A DNA stretch of 64,000 nucleotides from Acanthornis magna (taxonomy: Eukaryota; Chordata; Aves; Passeriformes; Acanthizidae). The stretch covers positions 4,045,001 through 4,109,000 of the forward strand of contig JAWUZG010000015.1 of assembly GCA_036785705.1 (NCBI GenBank). Direction: 5' to 3'. Position numbers and translations under genes: made by a program. Below the pieces are notes generated by a model that did not search any database, was not told where the DNA came from, and saw nothing but the letters and a program-made list of their open reading frames with translations. This document shows, piece by piece, positions 47,231 to 59,598 of this stretch (the first letter of the stretch is position 1; each line of letters opens with the position of its first letter).

Positions 47231-49652
47231 TCTAATGCTGAAGAGCTGGAAACAGCACTCTGGTTTAAAAAAAATCATTATTTTATATGTTTAAAGCTAT
47301 AGTTCTATTTATTTATTTATAAGCATGTACTATGGTCTCCAATTCTCAGATTCCTGACTTTGTGGAGCACAACCACTTGGCTGCTGCAGGCATTCCTGTT
47401 TGTTGGACACACACAATAACAAACCTGGAGCATTTGCTTTGCAATGGTCTCGGATGGGCAGTGGTTACTGGGGATACCTGTGTGTGTTTGAAGACAAAGG
47501 TCAAGAATGCCAGTTAATTTACTCTATCCTTGTGGTTTAATCTGCCTTATGAGAAGCCATTGCATTGGGTTTTGTCTTATCAAAGCAGGCAGGTCTCTGT
47601 CAGAGTCAGCCCTTAGCTTCCCAGTGAAATAAGGAAATCTTAGCTGTGGTTTTCACCTAGCCTATCCCCTTGAAGAGCTCACGTTTGGGTCCCAGTGGCA
47701 TGTCATCTTGACGTTTGCTGGAATTACTCTAATCTTCAACATTTTGGTGAGAATAAAAATTAATTCATTGTATGCAGAGCCCACTTGGTATAGTGTTTCA
47801 GGGGCCCCAGGATGTTGGCAATGTCCTGACCTGGCTGGGGTGGAGGTCTGGAACATGAGCAAGGCGCTGGTTCCCTCATTACCCTTCTCATTATCCTAAG
47901 GCTGTTACATTTTATCACGGGAAAAAGGTACCAATTTGCCTTTATTTTAACCAGAACCCTTCCAAAATATTCAGAATTAGTTTAAACATGTGAAAACAAA
48001 TGCCATTTGTTGTACAACCCTCAGGGTTTGCCAGGCTTCTCTGGAACTGCTTAGGCTAACTCAGGGGACTGCAGGAGCAATGAAAAATTAGGAGCTGGTC
48101 AGACCTAGGAAACCACAGGGTTAATTCATGTCCAGAGATTTCAGCAGAGAAACCTCTTCCTTGGCAACCTGCACCTCCAGGTGTGATAGAGATTTCCTGA
48201 TAACACGGGGAGACAAAGCAGGGAATGGGTCAGCACCCATGGCTGGGATGGGATCACCTCTCTCCTTGGGTGAAACTGATGCTCAGCAGCCTTGCTCTGC
48301 TCCTGTCCCTCTCCAGGAAGCACAGCTCTGCCCACTCCCCCGGGCTGGGCAAGTTTCCCGAGGGCCCTGAGAAGTTCTTCACAGCTGGAGGCTGCTTTTG
48401 CATATGTCACAGACACCTCTTGGTGGGTTGTGATTTGATTTTCCACAGAGGCCTCCTGGGAATGTGTCTCAGGAACAGGGTGTGGGGGAGGATGGGGAAG
48501 GATGTGGCCGCATGCTTGATCAGAAAGGCAATAATGAAAAGTGGATGGAGAAGGGGAGAGAGCAGTGGGAGTTTTCTCATCAATCCTGGGTCCTGTTGGG
48601 CCAGCAGCCCCTCTGGTATGTTTAGGGATGCTGTGTGCCTTAACAGCCTCCATTTACTAATGCAGTAATGACCTGCTGGAGGAGGATTTGGCTGCTGTGC
48701 TAATTGCATTCCTCTGCTGCACAATAACTTAACACGTTATTAAGATTCCACAGAAGAGGGTCAGGGAATTCATCTCTTTCCAGTGCTCCCCTGACCCCAG
48801 CACCATCACACACACATACACACACTCCTCTTTTCCCCAAATCCAAATGGATGCTTTCAAAAGCTGGAAGGAGAGTACTCCATCATTTGTAATACTGGTA
48901 TAGTCACTTTTTTTTTTTCCTTCATATTCAACATTTTACACCCAGTGTTGAATAGCTGCAATCTACAGCTCTTCTGCTTTACACTGTTCTTGCAGAGCGA
49001 AAAAACTCAAAAATAGACTCCATGGAGTAAGGTGTCACAACTGCAGGAGTGAAGGTCCAAGATAGGTTGAAGATAAACCTCCCTTATCACAGCTCAGGTT
49101 TTCACAAGCTCACCCAGCTCTGGGAGATGGACAATAGCACAGTAGAGAGATTTTTTTCCTGGGAATTTTGGTTTTATTTGCTTTGGTTTATGAGCAGCTA
49201 ATGCACAATCTGGCCCAATATTGTTCCTCCACAGGATAAAAGGCTGGGGCATTGCCCTGACTCACCTGTGAGGCAGAGACCAACCCTTCCTTCTCCTCCC
49301 TTCTCCTCCCAGTGCCTGCCCTCAGCCCTGCCCACCCCAACCTTGTCTCCCCTGCCCATTCCACGCTGCACATCCTCAGCCTGCTCATACACCTGCAGCA
49401 GCTTCCCTACCAACATATCTCAGTATTCTGCAGTTTCCTTCTTCAGAAATCTTCTTGAAAGTCTCCCCTGTCCTACCCCATGTTCAGGATGTAATGATGG
49501 TATCAGGGTGGGCTAGATCTAATTCTTATCCTGCCGCTTTTAGACCATTGGATTTAAAGGGGGAAGAGATTGGCAAATAAAAGGCAGTAAGTTCTGATTA
49601 TTTCTACTGCTGATGTACCACAGAGCTTCACCATTCATCCCTCACCTGGAAG

Positions 49653-50000
49653 GAATCAGAGAGTCAGAGAATCACAGAATGGTTTGGGTTGGAAGGAACA
49701 TTAAAGATCATCTCCTTCCACCCCCCGCCATGGGCAGGATCACCTTCCACTGTCCCAGGTTGCTCCAAGCCCTGTCCAACCTGGCCTTGGACACTTCCAG
49801 GGATGGCACAGCCACAGCTTCTCTGGGCACCCTGTGCCAGGGCCTCAGCACCCTCACACGGAAGGATTTCCTCCTAATATATAATCTAAAACTACTTTCA
49901 GTCTGAAGCCTTGTCCTGTCACTCCATGTCCTTGTAAAAGGTTTTTCTCCATCGTTCTTGTAGGATCCCTTCAGGCGCAGGAAGGCTGAAATGAGGTCAG
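49653..50000 (-). mobile_element. CR1 LINE, 5'-truncated 3' end
   Basis: Starts with a reversed, degraded tail (GAATCAGAGAGTCAGAG, AATCACAGAAT) and then GGTTTGGGTTGGAAGGAACATTAAAGATCATC. After that come the usual CR1 3' UTR landmarks on the opposite strand: CCACTGTCCCAGGTTGCTCCAAGCC, CCTGGCCTTGGACACTTCCAGGGATGG, TCTGGGCACCCTGTGCCAGGGCCTCA, CCTAATATATAATCTAAA, and GGCGCAGGAAGGCTGAAATGAGGTCA at the internal end. About 350 bases, better preserved than the copy at 36888, consistent with a younger subfamily. Confidence 0.93.
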
Positions 50001-50398
50001 GTAGCTCAGAATTGAGCACAGTGAGCTGACCTGAAAGCCAAAACACCCACATGACCATGTCCTTCCCCTTGCAGCCAGCTGCAGGGAGGTTGGGAGGCTG
50101 CACCTGTGCAGGTGCACTGCTCCAGCTCATCCCAGCTCACTGTCATCCTCCCCTCGCAGCAAGGTCACAGCAGAGACAGTGCCTGAGTCACCCCACGGGC
50201 TGGAGCCAGCCTGGTGCACAGCCCCTCCCAGGAAAGGTGACTTCTGCAGAATAAAAGAGGCTGTAGGGTCATCAAAGTGAAGTTAAACTTTTTTTTTTTT
50301 TTTTAATTAAAAAATCTCCACGAGCATTGGGGTTGTATTTGTTCTCTGCTGCAAGGAATGGGCTGGTTTGAGTGCTGGCAGTGCTCTGCTCTGCTGTG
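50001..50398. other. Spacer between two CR1 copies
   Basis: About 400 bases of non-repetitive DNA with a 16-base T run at 50289-50304. No gene. Confidence 0.6.
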
Positions 50399-50860
50399 AT
50401 CATAGAGTCATCGATTTGTTTAGGTTGAAAAAGACCTCTGAGATCATTGCGTCCAACCATTCTCCCAGCACAGCCAAGGCCACCACTAACCCATGTCCCC
50501 AAGTGCCACATTACATCTTTTAAATCTCTTCAGGGATGGTGACTCCACCACTTTTCTGGGCAGCCTGGGACAAGGCTGGACAACCCTTTCAGTGAAGAAC
50601 CCAGACCTAAAGCTTCCCTAGTGCAAGTTGAGGCCGTTTCCTCCTGTTCTGTCACTTGATACTTGGCAGAAGAGTCTGACCCCACCTGGTTCCATCTCCT
50701 TTCAGGTAGGTTTATAGAGCAATGAGGCTCCCCTGAGCCTCCTTTCTTCCAGACTGAGCTCCCCAAGCTGCCCCAGGCTCCCTTCATCACATTCATGCTC
50801 CAGACCCTCCAGCAGACTCATTCCCTCCCCTGGGCAGGTGCCCTTAGTGCTCAGGTGCAG
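50399..50860 (-). mobile_element. CR1 LINE, second copy, same orientation
   Basis: Reversed tail ATCATAGAGTCATCGA, then GGTTGAAAAAGACCTCTGAGATCATTGCGTCCAACC, CCAAGTGCCACATTACATC, CTTCAGGGATGGTGACTCCACCACTTTTCTGGGCAGCCTGGGACAAGG, and toward the internal end CCAGACTGAGCTCCCCAAGCTGCCCCAGG and CATGCTCCAGACCCTCCAGCAG. These are the landmarks of an avian CR1 subfamily different from the neighbouring copy (TCTGAGATCATTGCGTCCAACC type), so the two are independent insertions and not a duplication. About 460 bases. Confidence 0.93.
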
Positions 50861-53800
50861 AACACACTGGTTTTGGATTTTCCCCAAATAAGCTCATTAA
50901 TATATTAGTCACAAACATACTTCAAGGACACTTGACCTCAGTCTCTCTGCTCTCCTCTCTGATCACCTTCCAGCTTCTGCTTCAGCAGCACACTACTACA
51001 AAGAAAAGAAATGGCAGAGTCAACAAAATAAGGAAAAGCCAAAGATTAGGGCTGTGGTTGGCTCAGCAAAGCCCAGCCTTTGTGCCATGATCCCTATAAC
51101 TGTTTCCAGGTTACTCCCATGATGTAAATCCAGGTAGTTAAATAAGGAAGGATTTTGTCTCTTCCTTTGGATAACTTTTTACATCTCTCCTTGTGCTGAG
51201 TTTTAAAAAGTCATGTTTAAAAGTAAGGCACAGTCCTCTTAAATGATTAGTGTTTTATTGAATGATAATTAATACAACTGGGAGAAGCCTGACAAGCAGA
51301 TTGGGTAAACAGCAAAGGAGGCCATGCAGAAAGAAAGGGGAAAAAAAGAAGAGCAGACAATATAGGAGAAAATAGAGTGACTTCTGAGCTGAATTTTTTT
51401 AACAAAGAGCTTTTCTTCCCAGCTCTGCCATTCCCCAATTGCATTAAAGTGGTTGGCAAGATGAATAATATTTTTAGATTAAATATACTGGCAGAACAAC
51501 AGGAACTGCAGCCCCTTTACTGTTCTGCTGGAAATTTCTGCTGCTGTTTCTGGTAAATATGGCTGGTGGCAGGACCTGGCTTGTAGCTTTAACCACATGT
51601 GGGAAGTTCATGGGGCAAAGATGCCAAGTCTAAAATTAACCCCCTTAAAAAAAAAAATTTAAAAGTGCCTGGAGCAGGGTGAGAGTGTTTAGGTTGTTAT
51701 TTTTAGTTTTTCATTATATTAAGACATGTAAAGATTTAGATTAATTAAGGATAAAAAAAAAAACTCAACATTTTCTGGACTGAAATGAATAAAACATTTC
51801 CAAGGAATATTTTAGTTTTAAGTCCTTAGACAAGAACCAAGTAAAAGACAGAGCACTAAGGGTGAGGACTCTTTGAAGATCACAGTATTGCTGTGGAGAA
51901 TGAATCAAAGGTGTTGCCAGGTTTTACCATAAGCAGCACATTTCTCAGGGCTCCAGTGCTGGGACCCCAGAAACACCCCACAAAAACCTGAGTGTGATGT
52001 CCTTGGGCTTGTGGAGAAGAATTCAAGAATGTAACATAAAAGGATTCAATTCTATGGAACAAGCAAGAAGTGCAGCACCAAAACATTGGTGTTTCCTCAT
52101 TTCTGTGTGGTTTTGTTTCTTTCTGAACTTTTGGAATATTTGTCCTGATTTCAGGGGTAATTCAACCCCTGAATTTTGAACTTTTAATATCAGAGCTGGG
52201 GGTGGACCCACTAGTGAACACTTATAAATAAAATTTTTAATATTACCACTACCACCAGCAAACCAAGGCTGGTCTCAAAACAACCCCTGCAACATCTCTC
52301 ACTCCATGCAAAATAAGGGGATTCATCCCTTCTTTGGAAATGGTGTTTTTATCTAGACTTTATGCTTGGCTGAGTTTTCTATTCCTTGCTTTGGGAGACA
52401 GGTTCTTGTCTCAGTTCCTGAATGTTTTGTTGTTTTTCTCTTCTCTCCTTTGAAACAAAAGTCTTATGGGAACAGCTGTTGTAAAGTAGAGGTCTGTGCT
52501 AACAAGGGATAGAATGGAGCAGTTTAAGTACATTGCATTCCAAAGAAATATTAACATGGAACTACTGAGGATCTAGCATTTATCAGTTCTTTCGTGAATT
52601 CCCACCTTTACAAATGATCTAAAATAGACATTTAATTATGCCTCTCTGCATATATACTACCACTTTCTTCATGTCAAATCCCTCCATGTTACTTACTCTC
52701 TGGTTTTAAAGCATCAGTCAAAATACCAATGCCAATTTGCAATTTATTTTTTTTAATTAATAAGTCCCCGTTAAATCTTTTATTCTGCTAGTAGACATGG
52801 ACATTGCTGCACAAAATACTACATATATATGTCTTATAGGAGACAGTCCCTACTAAAAGAAATAAAGAATACCAGTATTTTTGCTATTTTCCAGAGATGT
52901 CAGTTTAAGAACAAATATTTCCCAAAAGCTGCAAAAGAAACTCACACAGTTCAGAGCCTGAGTGCAGATCTCTGAAACCCTTGCTTGGACCTCAGCCCCT
53001 CTTGGTACCATACTTGGGTGAGGAAGGATGGAATAAAATTTTTTTAAAAATCCATTTGATCTCAGATAATATGGGAATCACACGTAGAGCGGGGGATGAT
53101 TGAGCAGATTCCAGTGGTAGAAACATGAGGAATATTCTCTTTCCTGGGTTGGGGGTTCCTGTTGTCATTCAATAAGAAAAATCATCTCAGTGGAGAATTC
53201 CTGGAATAAGACAATGATGATCAATAATGAATTCCCAGTTGTTGCTGGAAAAGGTTTCTGAGCTATTGCAGGCAGGACAAAAGTGTTCTCAGTGCCATTA
53301 CTGAAAGCGAAGTTTTAGACCTGAAAGCTAAAATGAAACAAAGCAAGCTTTCAATTAACTTCTCAAAGTGCTCCCAGTTCCCAGGTCAGGGCAGATGAAA
53401 AGATAAATATTGAACAAAGAGGGCTGATCTGTATCTGAAACATCTTAATGAACACAAAAAGTTTCACAATATATCCAAGGAGTGCTTTTGCCTCACTTCC
53501 ACTGCTCCTCTCTCCAAGCCTGTGATGAGATCATGGCCCTCACAGGTGATCATTTCTTCAGAGCAATATTGGATGGTTTACTTCCTGCCCAAAGGCAAGC
53601 TGGAATTTCCCCTGGAAAATCGGCTTTGTCACTGGTATGAGAGGGGAAATTTCTCATTGGAAAAAGCACAGTTGTCTGAGAAAAGGGGGAAAATATCCAT
53701 TACTAGATGTTTTCATGACATTTGTTTCTGAGTTGTGTGACATGGGCAAATCACACACTTGCTGTTTGTCTATTGCCAGATTATCCTCAGCTAGGGTCCC

Positions 53801-56689
53801 ATCTTGACTGCTTTGGGAAAAAAAAGCCAAACCTGATCACTGAGAAAATTGCTGTTGCTAAACAGGACAACCAAGATTTTTCAGAGTCTGAATAAGACAT
53901 CTGCAGCTTCCCCAAACATTATTCACTTTGTCTCTTTACAGATAAAGTAGTGCAGCAAACTCAAGAAGAATGCATTGGGGGGGTGGGGATATTAAGTGCA
54001 TATAAATAATATTTGAGGTTGTATTTCTAAGGCCAGAAAGGGATCACTCTAAGAACCTCAGTAAGTGCAGGCCCTGGGGGTTCTGCTTTAACAAATTATT
54101 TGGGGGAGAAATGGATAGTCCTGTAAAATCAATGAAACTCAGGAGAACTCTGGTTTGTGTCTTAGGCATTATTAGCAAACTCATGAGTTAATTGTGATTA
54201 ATTTAGCATGAAAGAGCATGGCTCCATTTCATAATCCTCCACTCTGTGCAGGGTAGAACCGAAAACTTTTAAGAACTGATTTGGGATTGAGATCTGCAGG
54301 GACAGCAGAAATACCAAACCCTGTAATTCTCGGTATAACTTTTAAAATACGCAGCCACTGTTTATTCCTTCTTAATGACCAAACAGACAAACCCAATTTT
54401 TTTTTCTTAATGTACTCAAAGCTTCAAAAGACATCCAGAGTACAAATAATTCATGGCACTAAGATGCCATGAGCTGAAACCTTGAAGCTGCAGGAGTTTT
54501 GCTACTGACTTCATTTGGCTAGAATTCCACCCGAAGAAATTACCACAACTTTCAATCTCCACAAATGTTGTTGTGTAATGTTGAATTGTCTAAGCTCTTA
54601 CAAAGGAATTAAAAAGAATTAAAATTAGAGAAACTGGAAACTGAAATTGTGGAAGAAAATACAAAGGTAACACTTTAACAGTTATATTTTAGGGACAACT
54701 CTATATGACCTGGTATTGACACGACAGTCTTGCACGAATTGACAGTAGAGTTTTACCAATACCAGTCAAACAAATAACATTTTCTTAGTTTTCTTTCCCC
54801 AGCAAAGTGTCCCAAGCATGGCTACAATCAAGGTATGACACATTGACCACAAGAATAGAAAGAATGACTCTGCACTTTCCTCTCATGTCCAGCCCATTCC
54901 TTTTCTCTCTCAGTGTAACTATTTCATTTTGTAGGAGTTGAAAATGAAATCAGACATTGCATTCATAGCTGAGTTCCTTTCATGTGTATGCGTCAAATAA
55001 TTCTCTGTGTGTGAGTGCATGGAGAGATATATCAGGAAATGCCAACTTCTCTTCCTTTTGCTTGTCTTTTACTGGTTTTATTTTCCTTTGGTTTAATGCA
55101 TTTCATGTGCTTCTTTCGTGTTTTTCCTCCAATGAGTGAGAGTGAAAAAGAGGAAAACAGAAGAACGTCGAGTTCACTTTTGAAATATCTCAAGATGAGC
55201 AACAGATAAAATTCTCAAGAACAAAACAAAGAAAACCCCTAGCCAATTAAAAAAAAAAAAAAAAAGAAAAAGAAAAAGAAAAGATAACACAAACCCTCTC
55301 AGAGTCTCATGTACTGCTTAGACTCTATGCTGACTGGACCTGCAGTGTCTACTGCTGGATCCACTTTTCCATCTCACAACAGAACAATTTTTTATTTACA
55401 ATGACCATACAAAAGCTGGGTTTTAAAGCTAAGCCAGCATGGTTGGGTTTTATCTAAAATAATCTTCTCACCAGCTTTTTCAGCCCGTGCCTTCGCTGCT
55501 ACAGGCTTATTGTACTCCTTCCCTTTTCACTCAGTCGCATCTGGATTTGAGTTGCACGTTAGAGCTGCCTGCATAAGGAACCCAGGTTCTCCTTTTTTCT
55601 CTGCAGTAGGAACCAGCTGTTGCAGATCCCCTGCTCTTCAACCTTCCTGTTTTACAGATAAAAAAATAACTCTTTTTTCTACATTTCTCTTTGTCCAGTG
55701 GGATGCCATGTCCAAAGAAACTGCCCATGTAATCACAGTTGGATACGAGAGAAAACCCAAATAACTTAATACATTTTGGCACTATGAGGAGTCCAAGTAA
55801 AGATCAAGCCCCTTCACTGTCTTTTGTGCCAGCACGAAAGCAAAAGGCAATTTTTGCCTTGAAGGGCTCAGGGAAATAGTGAGCAGCAGTATCTGCAAAT
55901 GTTTTAGAGCAGCAGGATTGTCTCCACTGGGCCACTCCAAGCAGCTTTGTGTGAAATGAGCAGTAATAATCCTCAGAAAAGAACAAGGACCAAAGTTCTG
56001 CCAGAGATCACATGCAAGGAGAGTATCCCAAAGCATATCCCAAAGGATATCTCTCTCTTTCAGGGCCTGGTACAAGTCAGTATGCAGAATACAGGGGGCT
56101 GACAACAATAATTGATCAGAAATGAGACAATCAGTTGACTCAAGTGGCTGTGTGATTAATTGCCAGGGTCCAAAAATGCCATTAAAAGCTGCAAATGATG
56201 TGAAAATTTGAAGTGAATTTTAAACAAGTATACATTTCCTGACTCAAAGGCACTTTAGCCCTATAGCCTGCAGCTTAGAGACATCTATCTGGCTTTCTTC
56301 CGTCAATCGATACCATTAAAGCCCTAAAAAAATCCTTTCTCCATATAGTTATAAAATATCAATTACATACATTTTTATTAGCTGAATGCAGTGATCAGGG
56401 CTGATACATTGGTTGTTTGTTTCTCAGTGAGGCACTGCTGGCATTTTTCCAGCCTCAGCCTCATCCAGTGGGAGCATCCTCTTATCCCAGTGCTGGGGAC
56501 CTCTGGCTGTGCCCGTGTCACCAGCTGTCAATCACTGGGCACAAAGTGGGGGTGCCGGGCTCGGGTTCCTCCTGACCATCACCCCACAGTGCATTAACCT
56601 TTGGTGTCTGCGGAGGATTTTCTGCTGCAGGATTTAAAAGCTCCGAGCAGACACTAATGAGTTATGCTAAACTCACTGACACTCCTGTG
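50861..56689. other. Non-coding stretch with a weak microexon-like segment
   Basis: No gene can be supported. 54803-54832 (30 nt) lies between a strong pyrimidine tract plus AG and a GTATGA donor. 53725-53790 weakly resembles MIR (GTGTGACATGGGCAAATCAC). A purine-rich A/GAAAA tract occupies 55249-55284. Nothing else is recognised. Confidence 0.5.
55249..55284. repeat. Poly-A with (GAAAA)n
   Basis: Seventeen A followed by four GAAAA-type units. Simple sequence; no retrocopy recognised upstream. Confidence 0.9.
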
Positions 56690-56830
56690 GAAAGTACTTT
56701 CGCCTCTGTTTCACTGATGTAGACGTTTAGATAGAGGGAAGATAAGTCACTTGCCCGAGGCCATGCACTGATTGAGTATCAGAGACCAAATTAAACTGAC
56801 ATTTCTTGGCCCTTAGCTCCGTGTTGTGGA
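56690..56830 (-). mobile_element. MIR-like SINE remnant
   Basis: GATGTAGACGTTTAGATAGAGGGAAGATAAGTCACTTGCCCGAGGCCATGCACTGA matches, in reversed orientation, the MIR segment that reads CAGATGAGGAAACTGAGGCACAGAGAGGTTAAGTGACTTGCCCAAGGTCACACAG. The continuation GTATCAGAGACCAAATTAAACTGACATTTC fits the following 'gggattcgaacccagg' zone loosely. Diverged but collinear. Confidence 0.6.
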
Positions 56831-59568
56831 AGTTCTGTCTTCTGAAGAAACTGTTGAAAGAGAAACTAAAACACATCATCCCTGCATTAAATATGCCAAC
56901 CACTCTGTGCCCTCCCATTCCTTTGCTTTTAAATGCCACCAGCGTGCAGAAAACTTTATGTCCATGAGAACGTATCTTCCTCCTCCTTTTCAGCTCGGCT
57001 CTTTCCCATGTCCACCAGTGTGCACTGCTGTCCAGATCACCTTTTTCCAGAGCACCTCCAGTGCTCAACTGGAGATCTTTTCTGAAAAAGGCAGGAGGTG
57101 AACGTGTCTAGAAGTGCAGAGATATTTTTAAACCAAGCGCAAACGTGCACGGCCACACTGAATGTGGTTTTGGAAAATGCAGCTTTGTTTTCATCCAGCA
57201 CTTCTCAGAAACAACACAAGTAAGGGAAGACAGTGGAAGAAGGTTTGTTCTTCAGAAGGAACATGTTAAACAACAGCATTAATTATTACTGGGTTTTATC
57301 CTCAGGGAAAAAAAATACATAAACAAGTAAACAAACAAAAAAGATGACACACCTCTCACACAACCTGCTGGAATTTATGGCTCTGAAGACTCATTTCCAG
57401 TGATAACCCTCTCTCTGGCAACCTTGCTAGTAGCCTACTTGGAATAAAAGTTCTCCCTATCCCCCAGACCCATCCTGTGTGTGTTCAGAATTAAAAACTG
57501 CAGCTGAAGTCCTAATGGAAAGGGACAAGGCCATAACCAAAACATTGCAGAGGGAAAAGTCTGTATTTTACTGCTGTAGTGATGGACACAGAATGGGGCA
57601 GGAAAATATTTCCCCACTGCAAAGCTGTCAAGTGTGCACAGACTTAATTTTTTTTTTTTTTTTTTTTTTTTGCAAGAAGAAAAATCCACTGATTTTTTTT
57701 TTCCCCCAGTTTTCAGCAACCAAAGAAGCTATCCAGCTAAACCTTGCAGGAAACATCTGTATGACAGGCTGGAGGCTTCCACTTTTTTGTTATTAGAGAA
57801 ATGTACGCTTTCAATTACCAGGGTTTTATTTCTCTGGAGGTAATTAAAAACCTGACATTTTTCCTTGAGGTTTCCTTCTATTTTAATGATAAAAAAATAT
57901 ACCTAATGGTAAATGTCAACTAGCTCTTCTTCAGAGCAATTTGTAGCTTCCCATGATCACCAGACCCACAGGGAAAATGTGTCTTAAATAGACCTAAGAG
58001 GTTCTACATGGGGTTCTACAAGGTTACACAGGCATGAGTGCTGGAGATTTGGAGATTTGACTTTGGGTGGACCAAAGTGCAAAATAAAACAGGCCATGTC
58101 CGTGCAACCCAGAGCTACCCTGGTGCACAGAGCCCAGCAGTGCTGGGAAACCTTCACGGGAGGCTCCTCGTGGTCAGCTGAGGTCTTTCCCCAGCAAATC
58201 CATCACTTCCAGTAGCTGGGTCACAGCACAGCCCATGGCTCTGTGCCTGCCAAAACCAGACCTGTCCTCACTGCTGCCCAGGCACCATGGCAGTCTGTGC
58301 TTCGGTCCTTTTTAACTATTCCAGGAGAGTGTGGTTTAAATCGGCTCTGTCTCTTGGCTTCTGCTCCGCATCTGCCAGGAACTGAACGTGCTGGGGTTAC
58401 ATCCACACGGGGATATGTATTTATAGGTAAGCCCACTGCCTAGAGCCATAAAAGGAACTGAGTCAGTGAGCTGGATCTGGCCCTCCAAGGCTTGCAAGTT
58501 CTTCCAAGCCTATGTCTCACTGGAGCGGTTTTGGACAGATGGGAAGAAGTGAGATGTTTCATGGTAAAAATGACACTGCTTTTGATTAAGGGAAATGGTG
58601 AAGTTTCTCTTGAGGGCAAAAAATTGTAAATTCCCATGAAAATATATCTTCCCTGTTAGAAACTCCTGAGTACAAGAAAGCAGAATTTTATAGGGCTTTT
58701 TTTTGCCAAGGAGCTGCGCAGATGTGACTCATTTGCTCTCCCCAGGCCAAATGTTGGTTGATGCCTAGAAAGAGGCTTAAGCCTCCCTACAGACTCGCTG
58801 AGACTCTCCACTACAAACAGCATCACAGGCCAGGTTCCTGCTGAGAGAGACCTCTCCACAGCTTCCTTGGGCCGTCCAGAACACGGGCAAAGGACTCTCT
58901 GTGAAGCTTTTTGCACGTCCAGCAGAGCTATAACTGTCCTGAACACCCTCCTCCGTTCCGGTCTATGCCTCTTGAAAAATAAGATTCTGTGTTTCTGGAA
59001 ACTAGACTTCTATGGATGTTGCAAGAAACTGAGAGCTTGTCATCAACTATTTCACTTTATTCTCCATGCCTTTGAGACAGTAGCTGTGTTCAGTCAAATT
59101 TGATAGACAGGAAGGGGCCTTGAAAACATCACATTTCTCCAAGGTTTGCAGAGACACTCCACCACAGTCTTGCTCCATCCTGATTTCGCACAGGGGAAAG
59201 TTTTCATTGTGGGGAATTTCTTCTTTCCTCTGCCACCATGGGGTGGGAGGAATCAGGGACCTTGTACTCCCTGCTCAGGCTGTGCCCATGTGAGGGCTAT
59301 GAGATGTAAGGAGCAGAGAGCTCCCAAAAGACACACAGGGAAACACTGAAATCAGAGGATCTTGGTCAATTTTTACAAGCAAACTACTTAGCTACTGCAA
59401 ACCAGTACCTAGAACTGTGTACCAAATCTAGGTTTTTTAACACCTGACTTTCTAAGTATGTATATTGCTTTATAATCAGTAAAAAATGCTTCATCAACAT
59501 GCACTCTGTTGAAGGACAAGCAAAACAGATCTTTCACCACATGTATTTTTGAGCTGATTCTTTATCTG
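56831..59568. other. Non-coding stretch, no gene seen
   Basis: No gene recognised. A 24-base T run lies at 57648-57671. A good donor-like TAG followed by GTAAGC sits at 58427, but the short frame before it has no recognised protein. Confidence 0.5.
57648..57671. repeat. Poly-T run (24 T)
   Basis: Uninterrupted T run, no recognised transposon beside it on either strand. Confidence 0.92.
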
Positions 59569-59598
59569 TATAGTACCATTACACGTAATGGTACTATA
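59569..59598. repeat. Near-perfect palindrome, 14-bp arms
   Basis: TATAGTACCATTAC at 59569-59582 is exactly complementary to GTAATGGTACTATA at 59585-59598, with only AC between the arms. The pairing ends abruptly on both sides. Confidence 0.93.

Larger units (their letters stand above)
43936..49652. other. Non-coding stretch; hairpin and enhancer-like segment inside
   Basis: No gene can be supported. It contains the perfect hairpin at 44318-44356, CA-rich tracts near 44805-44830 and 48810-48828, and the regulatory-looking segment 46900-47230. The 170-codon minus-strand frame at 48141-48653 overlaps an open plus-strand frame of 147 codons and has no domain. Confidence 0.5.

Noticed and set aside
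48141..48653. 170-codon minus-strand open frame
   Set aside because: Overlaps a 147-codon open plus-strand frame, has no domain or signal peptide, and no splice context. Best explained by local composition.
53725..53790. Possible MIR fragment (GTGTGACATGGGCAAATCAC)
   Set aside because: Only about 25 bases resemble the consensus; too little to annotate as an element.
55015..55209. 64-codon frame with a hydrophobic stretch resembling a membrane helix
   Set aside because: T-rich DNA readily gives Leu/Phe-rich translations. No signal of a real gene nearby.
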